Below, piece by piece: positions 24,012 to 37,516 of a stretch of DNA of 64,000 nucleotides. This stretch comes from Psococerastis gibbosa (Eukaryota > Arthropoda > Insecta > Psocodea > Psocidae), in contig CAXART010000009.1 of NCBI GenBank assembly GCA_963971405.1, positions 372,001 through 436,000 on the forward strand, read 5' to 3'. The position numbers and the translations under genes were made by a program. Below the pieces are notes generated by a model. It ran no database searches, was not told where the DNA came from, and saw nothing but the letters and a program-made list of their open reading frames with translations. Positions within the stretch are counted from its first letter, which is position 1, and every line of letters starts with the position of its first letter.

Positions 24012-27000
24012 GCAATTGCTCAATGTTAAGTACAATACAATGAGCCAAAATAAGCCAAATTAAGACACTTGTGTCATATCAAGACCTTTAAAAAAAATAA
24101 AATAAGTATTTAGCTAATTTTCTTATTCTTGTCGAATGAATTTTTTTTAGCTACATTTACACCGATGAACACGCAGGAGCAATTGTTTAATATCAAGTAC
24201 GATACAATGAGCCAAAATAAGCAAAATTAAGACACCTATATCTTTTTAAAACCTTTAAAAAAATAAAATAACTAAATAGCTATTTTTCTTATTCTTGTCG
24301 AATGAATTTTTTTTAGCTACATTTACACCGATGAACACGCAGGAGCAATGGCTCAATGTTAATTACAATACAATGAGCCAAAATAAGCCAAATTAAGACA
24401 CCCGTGTCATATCAAGACCTTTAAAAAAAATAAAATAATTATTTAGCTAATTTTCTTATTCTTGTCGAATGAATTTTTTTTAGCTACATTTACACCGATG
24501 AACACGCAGGAACAATTGCTCAATGTTAAGTACAATACAATGAGCCACAATAAGCCAAATTAAGACACCCGTGTCATATCAAGACCTTTAAAAAAAATAA
24601 AATAAGTATATAGCTATTTTTCGTATTCTTGTCGAATGAATTTTTTGTAGCTACATTTACACCGATGTACACGCAGGAGCAAGTGTTCAATGTTAAGTAC
24701 AATACAATGAGCCTAAATAAGCAAAATTAAGACACCTATATCTTTTAAAGACCTTTAAAAAAAATAAAATAAGTAAATAGCTATTTTTCTTATTCTTGTC
24801 GAATGAATTTTTTCTAGCTACATTTACACCGATGAACACGCAGGAACAATAGCTCAATGTTAAGTACAATACAATGAGCCAAAATAAGCCAAATTTAGAC
24901 ACCCGTGTCATATCAAGACCTTTAAAAAAAATAAAATAAGTATATAGCTATTTTTCGTATTCTTGTCGAATGAATTTTTTGTAGCTACATTTACACCGAT
25001 GAACACGCAGGAACAATTGCTCAATGTTAAGTACAATACAATGAGCCAAATTAAGCAAAATTAAGACACCTATATCTTTTTAAAACCTTTAAAAGAAATA
25101 AAATAAGTAAATAGCTATTTTTCTTATTCTTGTCGAATGAATTTTTTTTAGCTACATTTACACCGATGAACACGCAGGAGCAATTGCTCAATGTTAAGTA
25201 CAATACAATGAGCCAAAATAAGCAAAATTAAGACACTCATATCATATCAAGACCTTTAAAAAAAAAAATAAGTATATAGCTATTTTTCTTATTCTTGTCG
25301 AATGAATTTTTTGTAGCTACATTTACACCGATGAACACGCAGGAGCAAGTGGCCAATGTTGAGTACAATACAGTGAGCCTAAATTAGCAAAATTAAGACA
25401 CCTATATCTTTATAAGACCTTTTAAAAAAATAAAATAAGTAAATAGCTATTTTTCTTATTCTTGTCGAATGAATTTTTTTTAGCTACATTTACACCGATG
25501 AACACGCAGGAACAATTTCTCAATGTTAAGTACAATACATTGAGCCAAAATAAGCAAAATTAAGACACCTTTATGTTTTTAAAACCTTTAAAAAAAATAA
25601 AATAAGTAAATAGCTATTTTTCTTATTCTTGTCGAATGAATTTTTTTTAGCTACATTTACACCGATGAACACGCAGGAGCAATTGTTCAATGTTAAGAGC
25701 AATACAATGAGCCAAAATAAGCAAAATTAAGACACCCTTATCATATCAAGACCTTTAAAAAAAATAAAAAAAGTAAATAGCTATTTTTTTTATTCTTGTC
25801 GAATAAATTTTTTTTAGCAACATTTAAACCGATGTACACGCAGGAGCAATTGTTTAATATCAAGTACGATACAATGAGCCAAAATAAGCAAAATTAAGAC
25901 ACCTACATCTTTTAGAAACCTTTCAAAAAATAAAATAAGTAAATAGCTATTTTTCTTATTCTTGTCGAATGAATTTTTTTTAGCTACATTTACAACGATG
26001 AACACGCAGAAGCAATTGCTCAATGTTAAGTACAATACAATGAGCCAAAATAAGCAAAATTTAGACACCCGTGTCATATCAAGACCTTTAAAAAAAATAA
26101 AATAAGTATATAGCTAATTTTCTTATTCTTGTCGAATGAATTTTTTTTAGCTACATTTACACCGATGAACACGCAGGAGCAATTGCTCAATGTTAAGTAC
26201 AATACAATAAGCCAAAATAAGCCAAATTAAGACACTTGTGTCATATCAAGACCTTTAAAAAAAATAAAATAAGTATTTAGCTAATTTTCTTATTCTTGTC
26301 GAATGAATTTTTTTTAGCTACATTTACACCGATGAACACGCAGGAGCACAGGTTTAATATCAAGTACGATACAATGAGCCAAAATAAGCAAAATTAAGAC
26401 ACCTATATCTTTTTAAAACCTTTAAAAAAATAAAATAAGTAAATAGCTATTTTTCTTATTCTTGTCGAATGAATTTTTTTTAGCTACATTTACACCGATG
26501 AACACGCAGGAGCAGTTGCTCAATGTTAATTACAATACAATGAGCCAAAATAAGCCAAATTAAGACACCCGTGTCATATCAAGACCTTTAAAAAAAATAA
26601 AATAAGTATTTAGCTAATTTTCTTATTCTTGTCGAATGAATTTTTTTTAGCTACATTTACACCGATGAACACGCAGGAACAATTGCTCAATGTTAAGTAC
26701 AATACAATGAGCCAAAATAAGCCAAATTAAGACACCCGTGTCATATCAAGACCTTTAAAAAAAATAAAATAAGTATATAGCTATTTTTCGTATTCTAGTC
26801 GAATGAATTTTTTGTAGCTACATTTACACCGATGTACACGCAGGAGCATATGTTCAATGTTAAGTACAATACAATGAGCCTAAATAAGCAAAATTAAGAC
26901 ACCTATATCTTTTAAAGACCTTTAAAAAAAATAATATAAGTAAATAGCTATTTTTCTTATTCTTGTCGAATGAATTTTTTTTAGCTACATTTACACCGAT

Positions 27001-27181
27001 GAACACGCAGGAACAATTGCTCAATGTTAAGTACAATACAATGAGCCAAATTAAGCAAAATTAAGACACCTATATCTTTTTAAAACCTTTAAAAAAAAAA
27101 TAAAATAAGTAAATAGCTATTTTTCTTATTCTTGTCGAATGAATTTTTTTTAGCTACATTTACACCGATGAACACGCAGGA
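24012..27181 (+). repeat. 19-monomer higher-order repeat, copy B1
   Basis: Equals 668-3837 shifted by 23344 bp. It shares copy-1 markers with A1: aaatttagac near 24891, the aataaattt variant near 25804, and the ttat state near 25571. It therefore descends from the first of the two 19-mer copies rather than the second. Private changes include gccacaataag near 24545, ttatgttttt near 25571 and ttaagagcaat near 25693. Confidence 0.9.
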
Positions 27182-29850
27182 GCAATTGCTCAATGTTAAG
27201 TACAATACAATGAGCCAAAATAAGCCAAATTAAGACACTTGTGTCATATCAAGACCTTTAAAAAAAATAAAATAAGTATTTAGCTAATTTTCTTATTCTT
27301 GTCGAATGAATTTTTTTTAGCTACATTTACACCGATGAACACGCAGGAGCAATTGTTTAATATCAAGTACGATACAATGAGCCAAAATAAGCAAGATTAA
27401 GACACCTATATCTTTTTAAAACCTTTAAAAAAATAAAATAACTAAATAGCTATTTTTCTTATTCTTGTCGAATGAATTTTTTTTAGCTACATTTACACCG
27501 ATGAACACGCAGGAGCAATGGCTCAATGTTAATTACAATACAATGAGCCAAAATAAGCCAAATTAAGACACCCGTGTCATATCAAGACCTTTAAAAAAAA
27601 TAAAATAATTATTTAGCTAATTTTCTTATTCTTGTCGAATGAATTTTTTTTAGCTACATTTACACCGATGAACACGCAGGAACAATTGCTCAATGTTAAC
27701 TACAATACAATGAGCCAAAATAAGCCAAATTAAGACACCCGTGTCATATCAAGACCTTTAAAAAAAATAAAATAAGTATATAGCTATTTTTCGTATTCTT
27801 GTCGAATGAATTTTTTGTAGCTACATTTACACCGATGTACACGCAGGAGCAAGTGTTCAATGTTAAGTACAATACAATGAGCCTAAATAAGCAAAATTAA
27901 GACACCTATATCTTTTAAAGACCTTTAAAAAAAATAAAATAAGTAAATAGCTATTTTTCTTATTCTTGTCGAATGAATTTTTTCTAGCTACATTTACACC
28001 GATGAACACGCAGGAACAATAGCTCAATGTTAAGTACAATACAATGAGCCAAAATAAGCCAAATTAAGACACCCGTGTCATATCAAGACCTTTAAAAAAA
28101 ATAAAATAAGTATATAGCTATTTTTCGTATTCTTGTCGAATGAATTTTTTGTAGCTACATTTACACCGATGAACACGCAGGAACAATTGCTCAATGTTAA
28201 GTACAATACAATGAGCCAAATTAAGCAAAATTAAGACACCTATATCTTTTTAAAACCTTTAAAAGAAATAAAATAAGTAAATAGCTATTTTTCTTATTCT
28301 TGTCGAATGAATTTTTTTTAGCTACATTTACACCGATGAACACGCAGGAGCAATTGCTCAATGTTAAGTACAATACAATGAGCCAAAATAAGCAAAATTA
28401 AGACACTCATATCATATCAAGACCTTTAAAAAAAAAAATAAGTATATAGCTATTTTTCTTATTCTTGTCGAATGAATTTTTTGTAGCTACATTTACACCG
28501 ATGAACACGCAGGAGCAAGTGGCCAATGTTGAGTACAATACAGTGAGCCTAAATTAGCAAAATTAAGACACCTATATCTTTATAAGACCTTTTAAAAAAA
28601 TAAAATAAGTAAATAGCTATTTTTCTTATTCTTGTCGAATGAATTTTTTTTAGCTACATTTACACCGATGAACACGCAGGAACAATTTCTCAATGTTAAG
28701 TACAATACATTGAGCCAAAATAAGCAAAATTAAGACACCTTTGTCTTTTTAAAACCTTTAAAAAAAATAAAATAAGTAAATAGCTATTTTTCTTATTCTT
28801 GTCGAATGAATTTTTTTTAGCTACATTTACACCGATGAACACGCAGGAGCAATTGTTCAATGTTAAGTGCAATACAATGAGCCAAAATAAGCAAAATTAA
28901 GACACCCTTATCATATCAAGACCTTTAAAAAAAATAAAAAAAGTAAATAGCTATTTTTTTTATTCTTGTCGAATGAATTTTTTTTAGCAACATTTAAACC
29001 GATGTACACGCAGGAGCAATTGTTTAATATCAAGTACGATACAATGAGCCAAAATAAGCAAAATTAAGACACCTACATCTTTTAGAAACCTTTCAAAAAA
29101 TAAAATAAGTAAATAGCTATTTTTCTTATTCTTGTCGAATGAATTTTTTTTAGCTACATTTACAACGATGAACACGCAGAAGCAATTGCTCAATGTTAAG
29201 TACAATACAATGAGCCAAAATAAGCAAAATTTAGACACCCGTGTCATATCAAGACCTTTAAAAAAAATAAAATAAGTATATAGCTAATTTTCTTATTCTT
29301 GTCGAATGAATTTTTTTTAGCTACATTTACACCGATGAACACGCAGGAGCAATTGCTCAATGTTAAGTACAATACAATAAGCCAAAATAAGCCAAATTAA
29401 GACACTTGTGTCATATCAAGACCTTTAAAAAAAATAAAATAAGTATTTAGCTAATTTTCTTATTCTTGTCGAATGAATTTTTTTTAGCTACATTTACACC
29501 GATGAACACGCAGGAGCACAGGTTTAATATCAAGTACGATACAATGAGCCAAAATAAGCAAAATTAAGACACCTATATCTTTTTAAAACCTTTAAAAAAA
29601 TAAAATAAGTAAATAGCTATTTTTCTTATTATTGTCGAATGAATTTTTTTTAGCTACATTTACACCGATGAACACGCAGGAGCAGTTGCTCAATGTTAAT
29701 TACAATACAATGAGCCAAATTAAGCAAAATTAAGACACCTATATCTTTTTAAAACCTTTAAAAAAAAAATAAAATAAGTAAATAGCTATTTTTCTTATTC
29801 TTGTCGAATGAATTTTTTTTAGCTACATTTACACCGATGAACACGCAGGA
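27182..29850 (+). repeat. 19-monomer higher-order repeat, copy B2, shortened by three monomers
   Basis: Follows B1 at a 3170-bp offset and carries the copy-2 marker acctttgtc near 28740, as in A2. At 29682 the gcagttgctc monomer switches after caatgagcc to aaattaagc, which in A2 belongs to the monomer 501 bp further on (6839). Three monomers are thus missing and one hybrid monomer (29682-29850) remains. Downstream the offset to block A falls from 23344 to 22843. Confidence 0.87.
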
Positions 29851-30848
29851 GCAATTGCTCAATGTTAAGTACAATACAATGAGCCAAAATAAGCAAAATT
29901 AAGACACTCATATCATATCAAGACCTTTAAAAAAAAAAATAAGTATATAGCTATTTTTCTTATTCTTGTCGAATGAATTTTTTGTAGCTACATTTACACC
30001 GATGAACACGCTGGAGCAATGGCCTAATGTTAGATACAGTACGATGAGCCAAAATAAGCAAAATAAAGACACCTATATCTTTTTAAATCCTTTAAAAAAA
30101 TAAAATAAGTAAATAGCTATTTTTCTTATTCTTGTCGAATGAATTTTTTTTAGCTACATTTACACCGATGAACACGCAGGAGCAATTGCTCAATGTTAAT
30201 TACAATACAATGAGCCAAAATAAGCCAAATTAAGACACCCGTGTCATATCAAGACCTTTAAAAAAAATAAAATAAGTATTTAGCTAATTTTCTTATTCTT
30301 GTCGAATGAATTTTTTTTAGCAGCATTTAAACCGATGTACACGCAGGAGCAATTGTTTAATATCAAGTGCGATGCAATGAGCCAAAATAAGCAAAATTAA
30401 GACACCTACATCTTTTAGAAACCTTTAAAAAAATAAAATAAGTAAATAGCTATTTTTCTTATTCTTGTCGAATGAATTTTTTTTAGCTACATTTACAACG
30501 ATGAACACGCAGAAGCAATTGCTCAATGTTAATTACAATACAATGAGCCAAAATAAGCCAAATTTAGACACCCGTGTCATATCAAGACCTTTAAAAAAAA
30601 TAAAATAAGTATATAGCTAATTTTCTTATTCTTGTCGAATGAATTTTTTTTAGCTACATTTACACCGATGAACACGCAGGAGCAATTGCTCAATGTTAAG
30701 TACAATACAGTGAGCCAAAATAAGCAAAATTTAGACACCCAAATCATATCAAGACCTTTAAAAAAAATAATATAAGTAAATAGCTATTTTTTTTATTCTT
30801 GTCGAATGAATTTTTTTTAGCAACATTTAAACCGATGAACACGCAGGA
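29851..30848 (+). repeat. Cassette K plus P monomer
   Basis: K occupies 29851-30681 (831 bp) and P 30682-30848. The second K monomer has gcaatggcctaatg and acagtacgatg, exactly as at 7173, which confirms correspondence with the K at 7008. P is present here but absent after 7838, so the offset to block A rises from 22843 to 23010 at this point. Confidence 0.87.
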
Positions 30849-33800
30849 GCAATTGCTCAATGTCACGTACAATACAATGAGCCTAAATAAGCAAAATTAA
30901 GACACCTATATCTTTTAAAGACCTTTAAAAAAAATAAAATAAGTAAATAGCTATTTTTCTTATTCTTGTCGAATGAATTTTTTTTAGCTACATTTACACC
31001 GATGAACACGCAGGAACAATTGCTCAATGTTTAGTACAATACAATGAGCCAAAATAAGCAAAATTAAGACACCTATATCTTTTTAAAACCTTTAAAAAAA
31101 ATAAAATAAGTAATTAGCTATTTTTCTTATTCTTGTCGAATGAATTTTTTTTAGCTACATTTACACCGATGAACACGCACGAGCAATTGCTCAATGTCAA
31201 GTACAATACAATGAGCCTAAATAAGCAAAATTAAGACACCCTTATCATATCAAGACCTTTAAAAAAAATAAAAAAAGTAAATAGCTATTTTTTTTATTCT
31301 TGTCGAATGAATTTTTTTTAGCAACATTTAAACCGATGTACACGCAGGAGCAATCGTTTAATATCAAGTACGATACAATGAGCCAAAATGAGCAAAACTA
31401 AGACACCTACATCTTTTAGAAACCTTTAAAAAAATAAAATAAGTAAATAGCTATTTTTCTTATTCTTGTCGAATGAATTTTTTTTAGCTACATTTACAAC
31501 GAAGAACACGCAGAAGCAATTGCTCAATGTTAAGTGCAATACAATGAGCCAAAATAAGGAAAATTTAGACACCCGTGTCATATCAAGACCTTTAAAAAAA
31601 ATAAAATAAGTATATAGCTAATTTTCTTATTCTTGTCGAATGAATTTTTTTTAGCTACATTTACACCGATGAACACGCAGGAGCAATTGCTCAATGTTAA
31701 GTACAATACAATGAGCCAAAATAAGCCAAATTAAGACACTTATGTCATATCAAGACCTTTAAAAAAAAGAAAATAAGTATTTAGCTAATTTTCTTATTCT
31801 TGTCGAATGAATTTTTATTAGCTACATTTACACCGTTGAACACGCAGGAGCAATTGTTTAATATCAAGTACGATACAATGAGCCAGAATAAGCAAAATTA
31901 AGACACCTATATCTTTTTAAAACCTTTAAAAAAATAAAATAAGTAAATAGCTATTTTTCTTATTCTTGTCGAATGAATTTTTTTTAGCTACATTTACACC
32001 GATGAACACGCAGGAGCAGTTGCTCAATGTTAATTACAATACAATGAGCCAAAATAAGCCAAATTAAGACACCCGTGTCATATCAAGACCTTTAAAAAAA
32101 ATAAAATAAGTATTTAGCTAATTTTCTTATTCTTGTCGAATGAATTTTTTTTAGCTACATTTACACCGATGAACACGCTGGAACAATTGCTCAATGTTAA
32201 GTACAATACAATGAGCCAAAATAAGCCAAATTAAGACACCCGTGTCATATCAAGACCTTTAAAAAAAATAAAATAAGTATATAGCTATTTTTCGTATTCT
32301 TGTCGAATGAATTTTTTGTAGCTACATTTACACCGATGTACACGCAGGAGCAAGTGTTTAATGTTAAGTACAATACAATGAGCCTAAATAAGCAAAATTA
32401 AGACACCTATATCTTTTAAAGACCTTTAAAAAAAATAATATAAGTAAATAGCTATTTTTCTTATTCTTGTCGAATGAATTTTTTTTAGCTACATTTACAC
32501 CGATGAACACGCAGGAACAATTGCTCAATGTTACGTACAATACAATGAGCCAAATTAAGCAAAATTAAGACACCTATATCTTTTTAAAACCTTTAAAAAA
32601 AAATAAAATAAGTAAATAGCTATTTTTCTTATTCTTGTCGAATGAATTTTTTTTAGCTACATTTACACCGATGAACACGCAGGAGCAATTGCTCAATGTC
32701 AAGTACAATACAATGAGCCAAAATAAGCAAAATTAAGACACTCATATCATATCAAGACCTTTAAAAAAAAAAATAAGTATATAGCTATTTTTCTTATTCT
32801 TGTCGAATGAATTTTTTGTAGCTACATTTACACCGATGAACACGCTGGAGCAATTGCCTAATGTTAGATACAGTACAATGAGCCAAAATAAGCAAAATAA
32901 AGACACCTATATCTTTTTAAAACCTTTAAAAAAATAAAATAAGTAAATAGCTATTTTTCTTATTCTTGTCGAATGAATTTTTTTTAGCTACATTTACACC
33001 GATGAACACGCAGGAACAATTGCTCAATGTCAAGTACAATACAATGAGCCAAAATAAGCAAAATTAAGACACCTATATCTTTTTAATACCTTTAAAAAAA
33101 ATAAAATAAGTAATTAGCTATTTTTCTTATTCTTGTCGAATGAATTTTTTTTAGCTACATTTACACCGATGAACACGCACGAGCAATTGCTCAGTGTCAA
33201 GTACAATACAATGAGCCTAAATAAGCAAAATTAAGACACCTATATCTTTTTAAGACCTTTAAAAAAAATAAAATAAGTAAATAGCTATTTATCTTATTCT
33301 TGTCGAATGAATTTGTTTTAGCTACATTTACACCGATGAACACGCAGGAACAATTGCTCAATGTTAAGTACAATACAATGAGCCAAAATAAGCAAAATTA
33401 AGACACCTATATCTTTTTAAAACCTTTAAAAAAAATAAAATAAGTAATTAGCTATTTTTCTTATTCCTGTCGAATGAATTTTTTTTAGCTACATTTACAC
33501 CGATGAACACGCAGGAACAATTGCTCAATGTTAAGTACAATACAATGAGGCAAAATAAGCAAAATTAAGACACCTATATCTTTTTAAAACCTTTAAAAAA
33601 ATAAAATAAGTAAATAGCTATTTTTCCTATTCTTGTCGAATGAATTTTTTTTAGCTACATTTACACCGATGAACACGGAGGAGCAACTGCTCAATGTTAA
33701 GTACAATACAATGAGCCAAAATAAGCCAAATTAAGACACCCGCGTCATATCAAGACCTTTAAAAAAAATAAAATAAGTATATAGCTATTTTTCGTATTCT

Positions 33801-36519
33801 TGTCGAATGAATTTTTTGTAGCTACATTTACACCGATGTACACGCAGGAGCAAGTGGTCAATGTTAAGTACAATACAATGAGCCTAAATAAGCAAAATTA
33901 AGACACCTATATCTTTTTAAGACCTTTAAAAAAAATAAAATAAGTAAATAGCTATTTTTCTTATTCCTGTTGAATGAATTTTTTTTAGCTACATTTACAA
34001 CGACGAACACGCAGGAACAATAGCTCATTGTTAAGTACAATACAATGAGCCTAAATAAGCAAAATTAAGACACCTTTATCTTTTTAAGACCTTTAAAAAA
34101 AATAAAATAAGTAAATAGCTATTTATCTTATTCTTGTCGAATGAATTTGTTTTAGCTACATTTACACCGATGAACACGCACGAGCAATTGCTCAATGTCA
34201 AGTACAATACAATGAGCCTAAATAAGCAAAATTAAGACACCTATATCTTTTTAAGACCTTTAAAAAAAATAAAATAAGTAAATAGCTATTTATCTTATTC
34301 TTGTCGAATGAATTTGTTTTAGCTACATTTACACCGATGAACACGCAGGAACAATTGCTCAATGTTAAGTACAATACAATGAGCCAAAATAAGCAAAATT
34401 AAGACACCTATATCTTTTTAAAACCTTTAAAAAAAATAAAATAAGTAATTAGCTATTTTTCTTATTCCTGTCGAATGAATTTTTTTTAGCTACATTTACA
34501 CCGATGAACACGCAGGAACAATTGCTCAATGTTAAGTACAATACAATGAGGCAAAATAAGCAAAATTAAGACACCTATATCTTTTTAAAACCTTTAAAAA
34601 AATAAAATAAGTAAATAGCTATTTTTCCTATTCTTGTCGAATGAATTTTTTTTAGCTACATTTACACCGATGAACACGCAGGAGCAACTGCTCAATGTTA
34701 AGTACAATACAATGAGCCAAAATAAGCCAAATTAAGACACCCGCGTCATATCAAGACCTTTAAAAAAAATAAAATAAGTATATAGCTATTTTTCGTATTC
34801 TTGTCGAATGAATTTTTTGTAGCTACATTTACACCGATGTACACGCAGGAGCAAGTGGTCAATGTTAAGTACAATACAATGAGCCTAAATAAGCAAAATT
34901 AAGACACCTATATCTTTTTAAGACCTTTAAAAAAAATAAAATAAGTAAATAGCTATTTTTCTTATTCCTGTTGAATGAATTTTTTTTAGCTACATTTACA
35001 ACGACGAACACGCAGGAACAATAGCTCATTGTTAAGTACAATACAGTGAGCCAAAATAGGCAAAATTAAGACACCTATATCTTTTTAAAACCTTTAAAAA
35101 AAATAAAATAAGTAAATAGCTATTTTTCTTATTCTTGTCTAATGAATTTTTTTTAGCTACATTTACACCGATGAACACGCAGGAACAATTGCTCAATGTT
35201 AAGTACAATACAATGAGCCAAAATAAGCCAAACTAAGACACCCGTGTCATATCAAGACCTTTAAAAAAAATAAAATAAGTATATAGCTATTTTTCGTATT
35301 CTTGTCGAATGAATTTTTTGTAGCTACATTTACACCGATGTACACGCAGGAGCAAGTGTTCAATGTTAAGTACAATACAATGAGCCTAAATAAGCAAAAT
35401 TAAGACACCTATATCTTTTAAAGACCTTTAAAAAAAATAAAATAAGTAAATAGCTATTTTTCTTATTCTTGTCGAATGAATTTTTTTTAGCTACATTTAC
35501 ACCGATGAACACGCAGGAGCAATTGTTCAATGTTAAGTACAATACAATGAGCCAAAATAAGCAAAATTAAGACACTCATATCATATCAAGACCTTTAAAA
35601 AAAAAAATAAGTATATAGCTATTTTTCTTATTCTTGTCGAATGAATTTTTTGTAGCTACATTTACACCGATGAACACGCTGGAGCAATTGCCTAATGTTA
35701 GATACAGTACAATGAGCCAAAATAAGCAAAATAAAGACACCTTTATCTTTTTAAAACCTTTAAAAAAATAAAATAAGTAAATAGCTATTTTTCTTATTCT
35801 TGTCGAATGAATTTTTTTTAGCTACATTTACACCGATGAACACGCAGGAGCAGTTGCTCAATGTTAATTACAATACATTGAGCCAAAATAAGCCAAATTA
35901 AGACACCCGTGTCATATCAAGACCTTTAAAAAAAATAAAATAAGTATTTAGCTAATTTTCTTATTCTTGTCGAATGAATTTTTTTTAGCTACATTTACAC
36001 CGATGAACACGCAGGAACAATTGCTCAATGTTAAGTACAATACAATGAGCCAAAATAAGCCAAATTAAGACACCCGTGTCATATCAAGACCTTTAAAAAA
36101 AATAAAATAAGTATATAGCTATTTTTCGTATTCTTGTCGAATGAATTTTTTGTAGCTACATTTACACCGATGTACACGCAGGAGCAAGTGTTCAATGTTA
36201 AGTACAATACAATGAGCCTAAATAAGCAAAATTAAGACACCTATATCTTTTAAAGACCTTTAAAAAAAATAATATAAGTAAATAGCTATTTTTCTTATTC
36301 TTGTCGAATGAATTTTTTTTAGCTACATTTACACCGATGAACACGCAGGAACAATTGCTCAATGTTAAGTACAATACAATGAGCCAAATTAAGCAAAATT
36401 AAGACACCTATATCTTTTTAAAACCTTTAAAAAAAAAATAAAATAAGTAAATAGCTATTTTTCTTATTCTTGTCGAATGAATTTTTTTTAGCTACATTTA
36501 CACCGATGAACACGCAGGA
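30849..36519 (+). repeat. Block T, single copy in macro-block B (34 monomers)
   Basis: Matches 7839 onward at an offset of 23010 (caatcgttta monomer at 31350). Its right end (36351-36519, aaattaagc monomer) matches the end of copy A2 (19177-19345). Block B therefore carries one T unit where block A carries two. It contains the six-monomer duplication at 33183-35184. A private variant is gtcaagtac in the monomer at 33017. Confidence 0.87.
33183..35184 (+). repeat. Six-monomer tandem duplication in block T, macro-block B
   Basis: The gcacgagc monomers are at 33183 and 34184, a 1001-bp offset, with the same hybrid monomer at the join as in both A copies. Its presence in all three T copies and absence from U copies dates it before the T-block copies diverged. 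Confidence 0.83.
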
Positions 36520-37516
36520 GCAATTGCTCAATGTTAAGTACAATACAATGAGCCAAAATAAGCAAAATTAAGACACTCATATCATATCAAGACCTTTAAA
36601 AAAAAAAATAAGTATATAGCTATTTTTCTTATTCTTGTCGAATGAATTTTTTGTAGCTACATTTACACCGATGAACACGCTGGAGCAATTGCCTAATGTT
36701 AGATACAGTACAATGAGCCAAAATAAGCAAAATAAAGACACCTATATCTTTTTAAATCCTTTAAAAAAATAAAATAAGTAAATAGCTATTTTTCTTATTC
36801 TTGTCGAATGAATTTTTTTTAGCTACATTTACACCGATGAACACGCAGGAGCAATTGCTCAATGTTAATTACAATACAATGAGCCAAAATAAGCCAAATT
36901 AAGACACCCGTGTCATATCAAGACCTTTAAAAAAAATAAAATAAGTATTTAGCTAATTTTCTTATTCTTGTCGAATGAATTTTTTTTAGCAACATTTAAA
37001 CCGATGTACACGCAGGAGCAATTGTTTAATATCAAGTGCGATACAGTGAGCCAAATAAGCAAAATTAAGACACCTACATCTTTTAGAAACCTTTAAAAAA
37101 ATAAAATAAGTAAATAGCTATTTTTCTTATTCTTGTCGAATGAATTTTTTTTAGCTACATTTACAACGATGAACACGCAGAAGCAATTGCTCAATGTTAA
37201 CTACAATACAATGAGCCAAAATAAGCCAAATTTAGACACCCGTGTCATATCAAGACCTTTAAAAAAAATAAAATAAGTATATAGCTAATTTTCTTATTCT
37301 TGTCGAATGAATTTTTTTTAGCTACATTTACACCGATGAACACGCAGGAGCAATTGCCCAATGTTAAGTACAATACAGTGAGCCAAAATAAGCAAAATTT
37401 AGACACCCAAATCATATCAAGACCTTTAAAAAAAATAATATAAGTAAATAGCTATTTTTTTTATTCTTGTCGAATGAATTTTTTTTAGCAACATTTAAAC
37501 CGATGAACACGCAGGA
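36520..37516 (+). repeat. Cassette K plus P monomer, with a 1-bp deletion
   Basis: K spans 36520-37349 (830 bp) and P 37350-37516. The fourth monomer reads acagtgagccaaataagc near 37045-37060, one A short of the usual ccaaaataag, which lowers the offset to block A from 17174 to 17173. The fifth monomer has gttaactac near 37197, a private change. P has the gcccaatg start shared with 20177. Confidence 0.83.
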
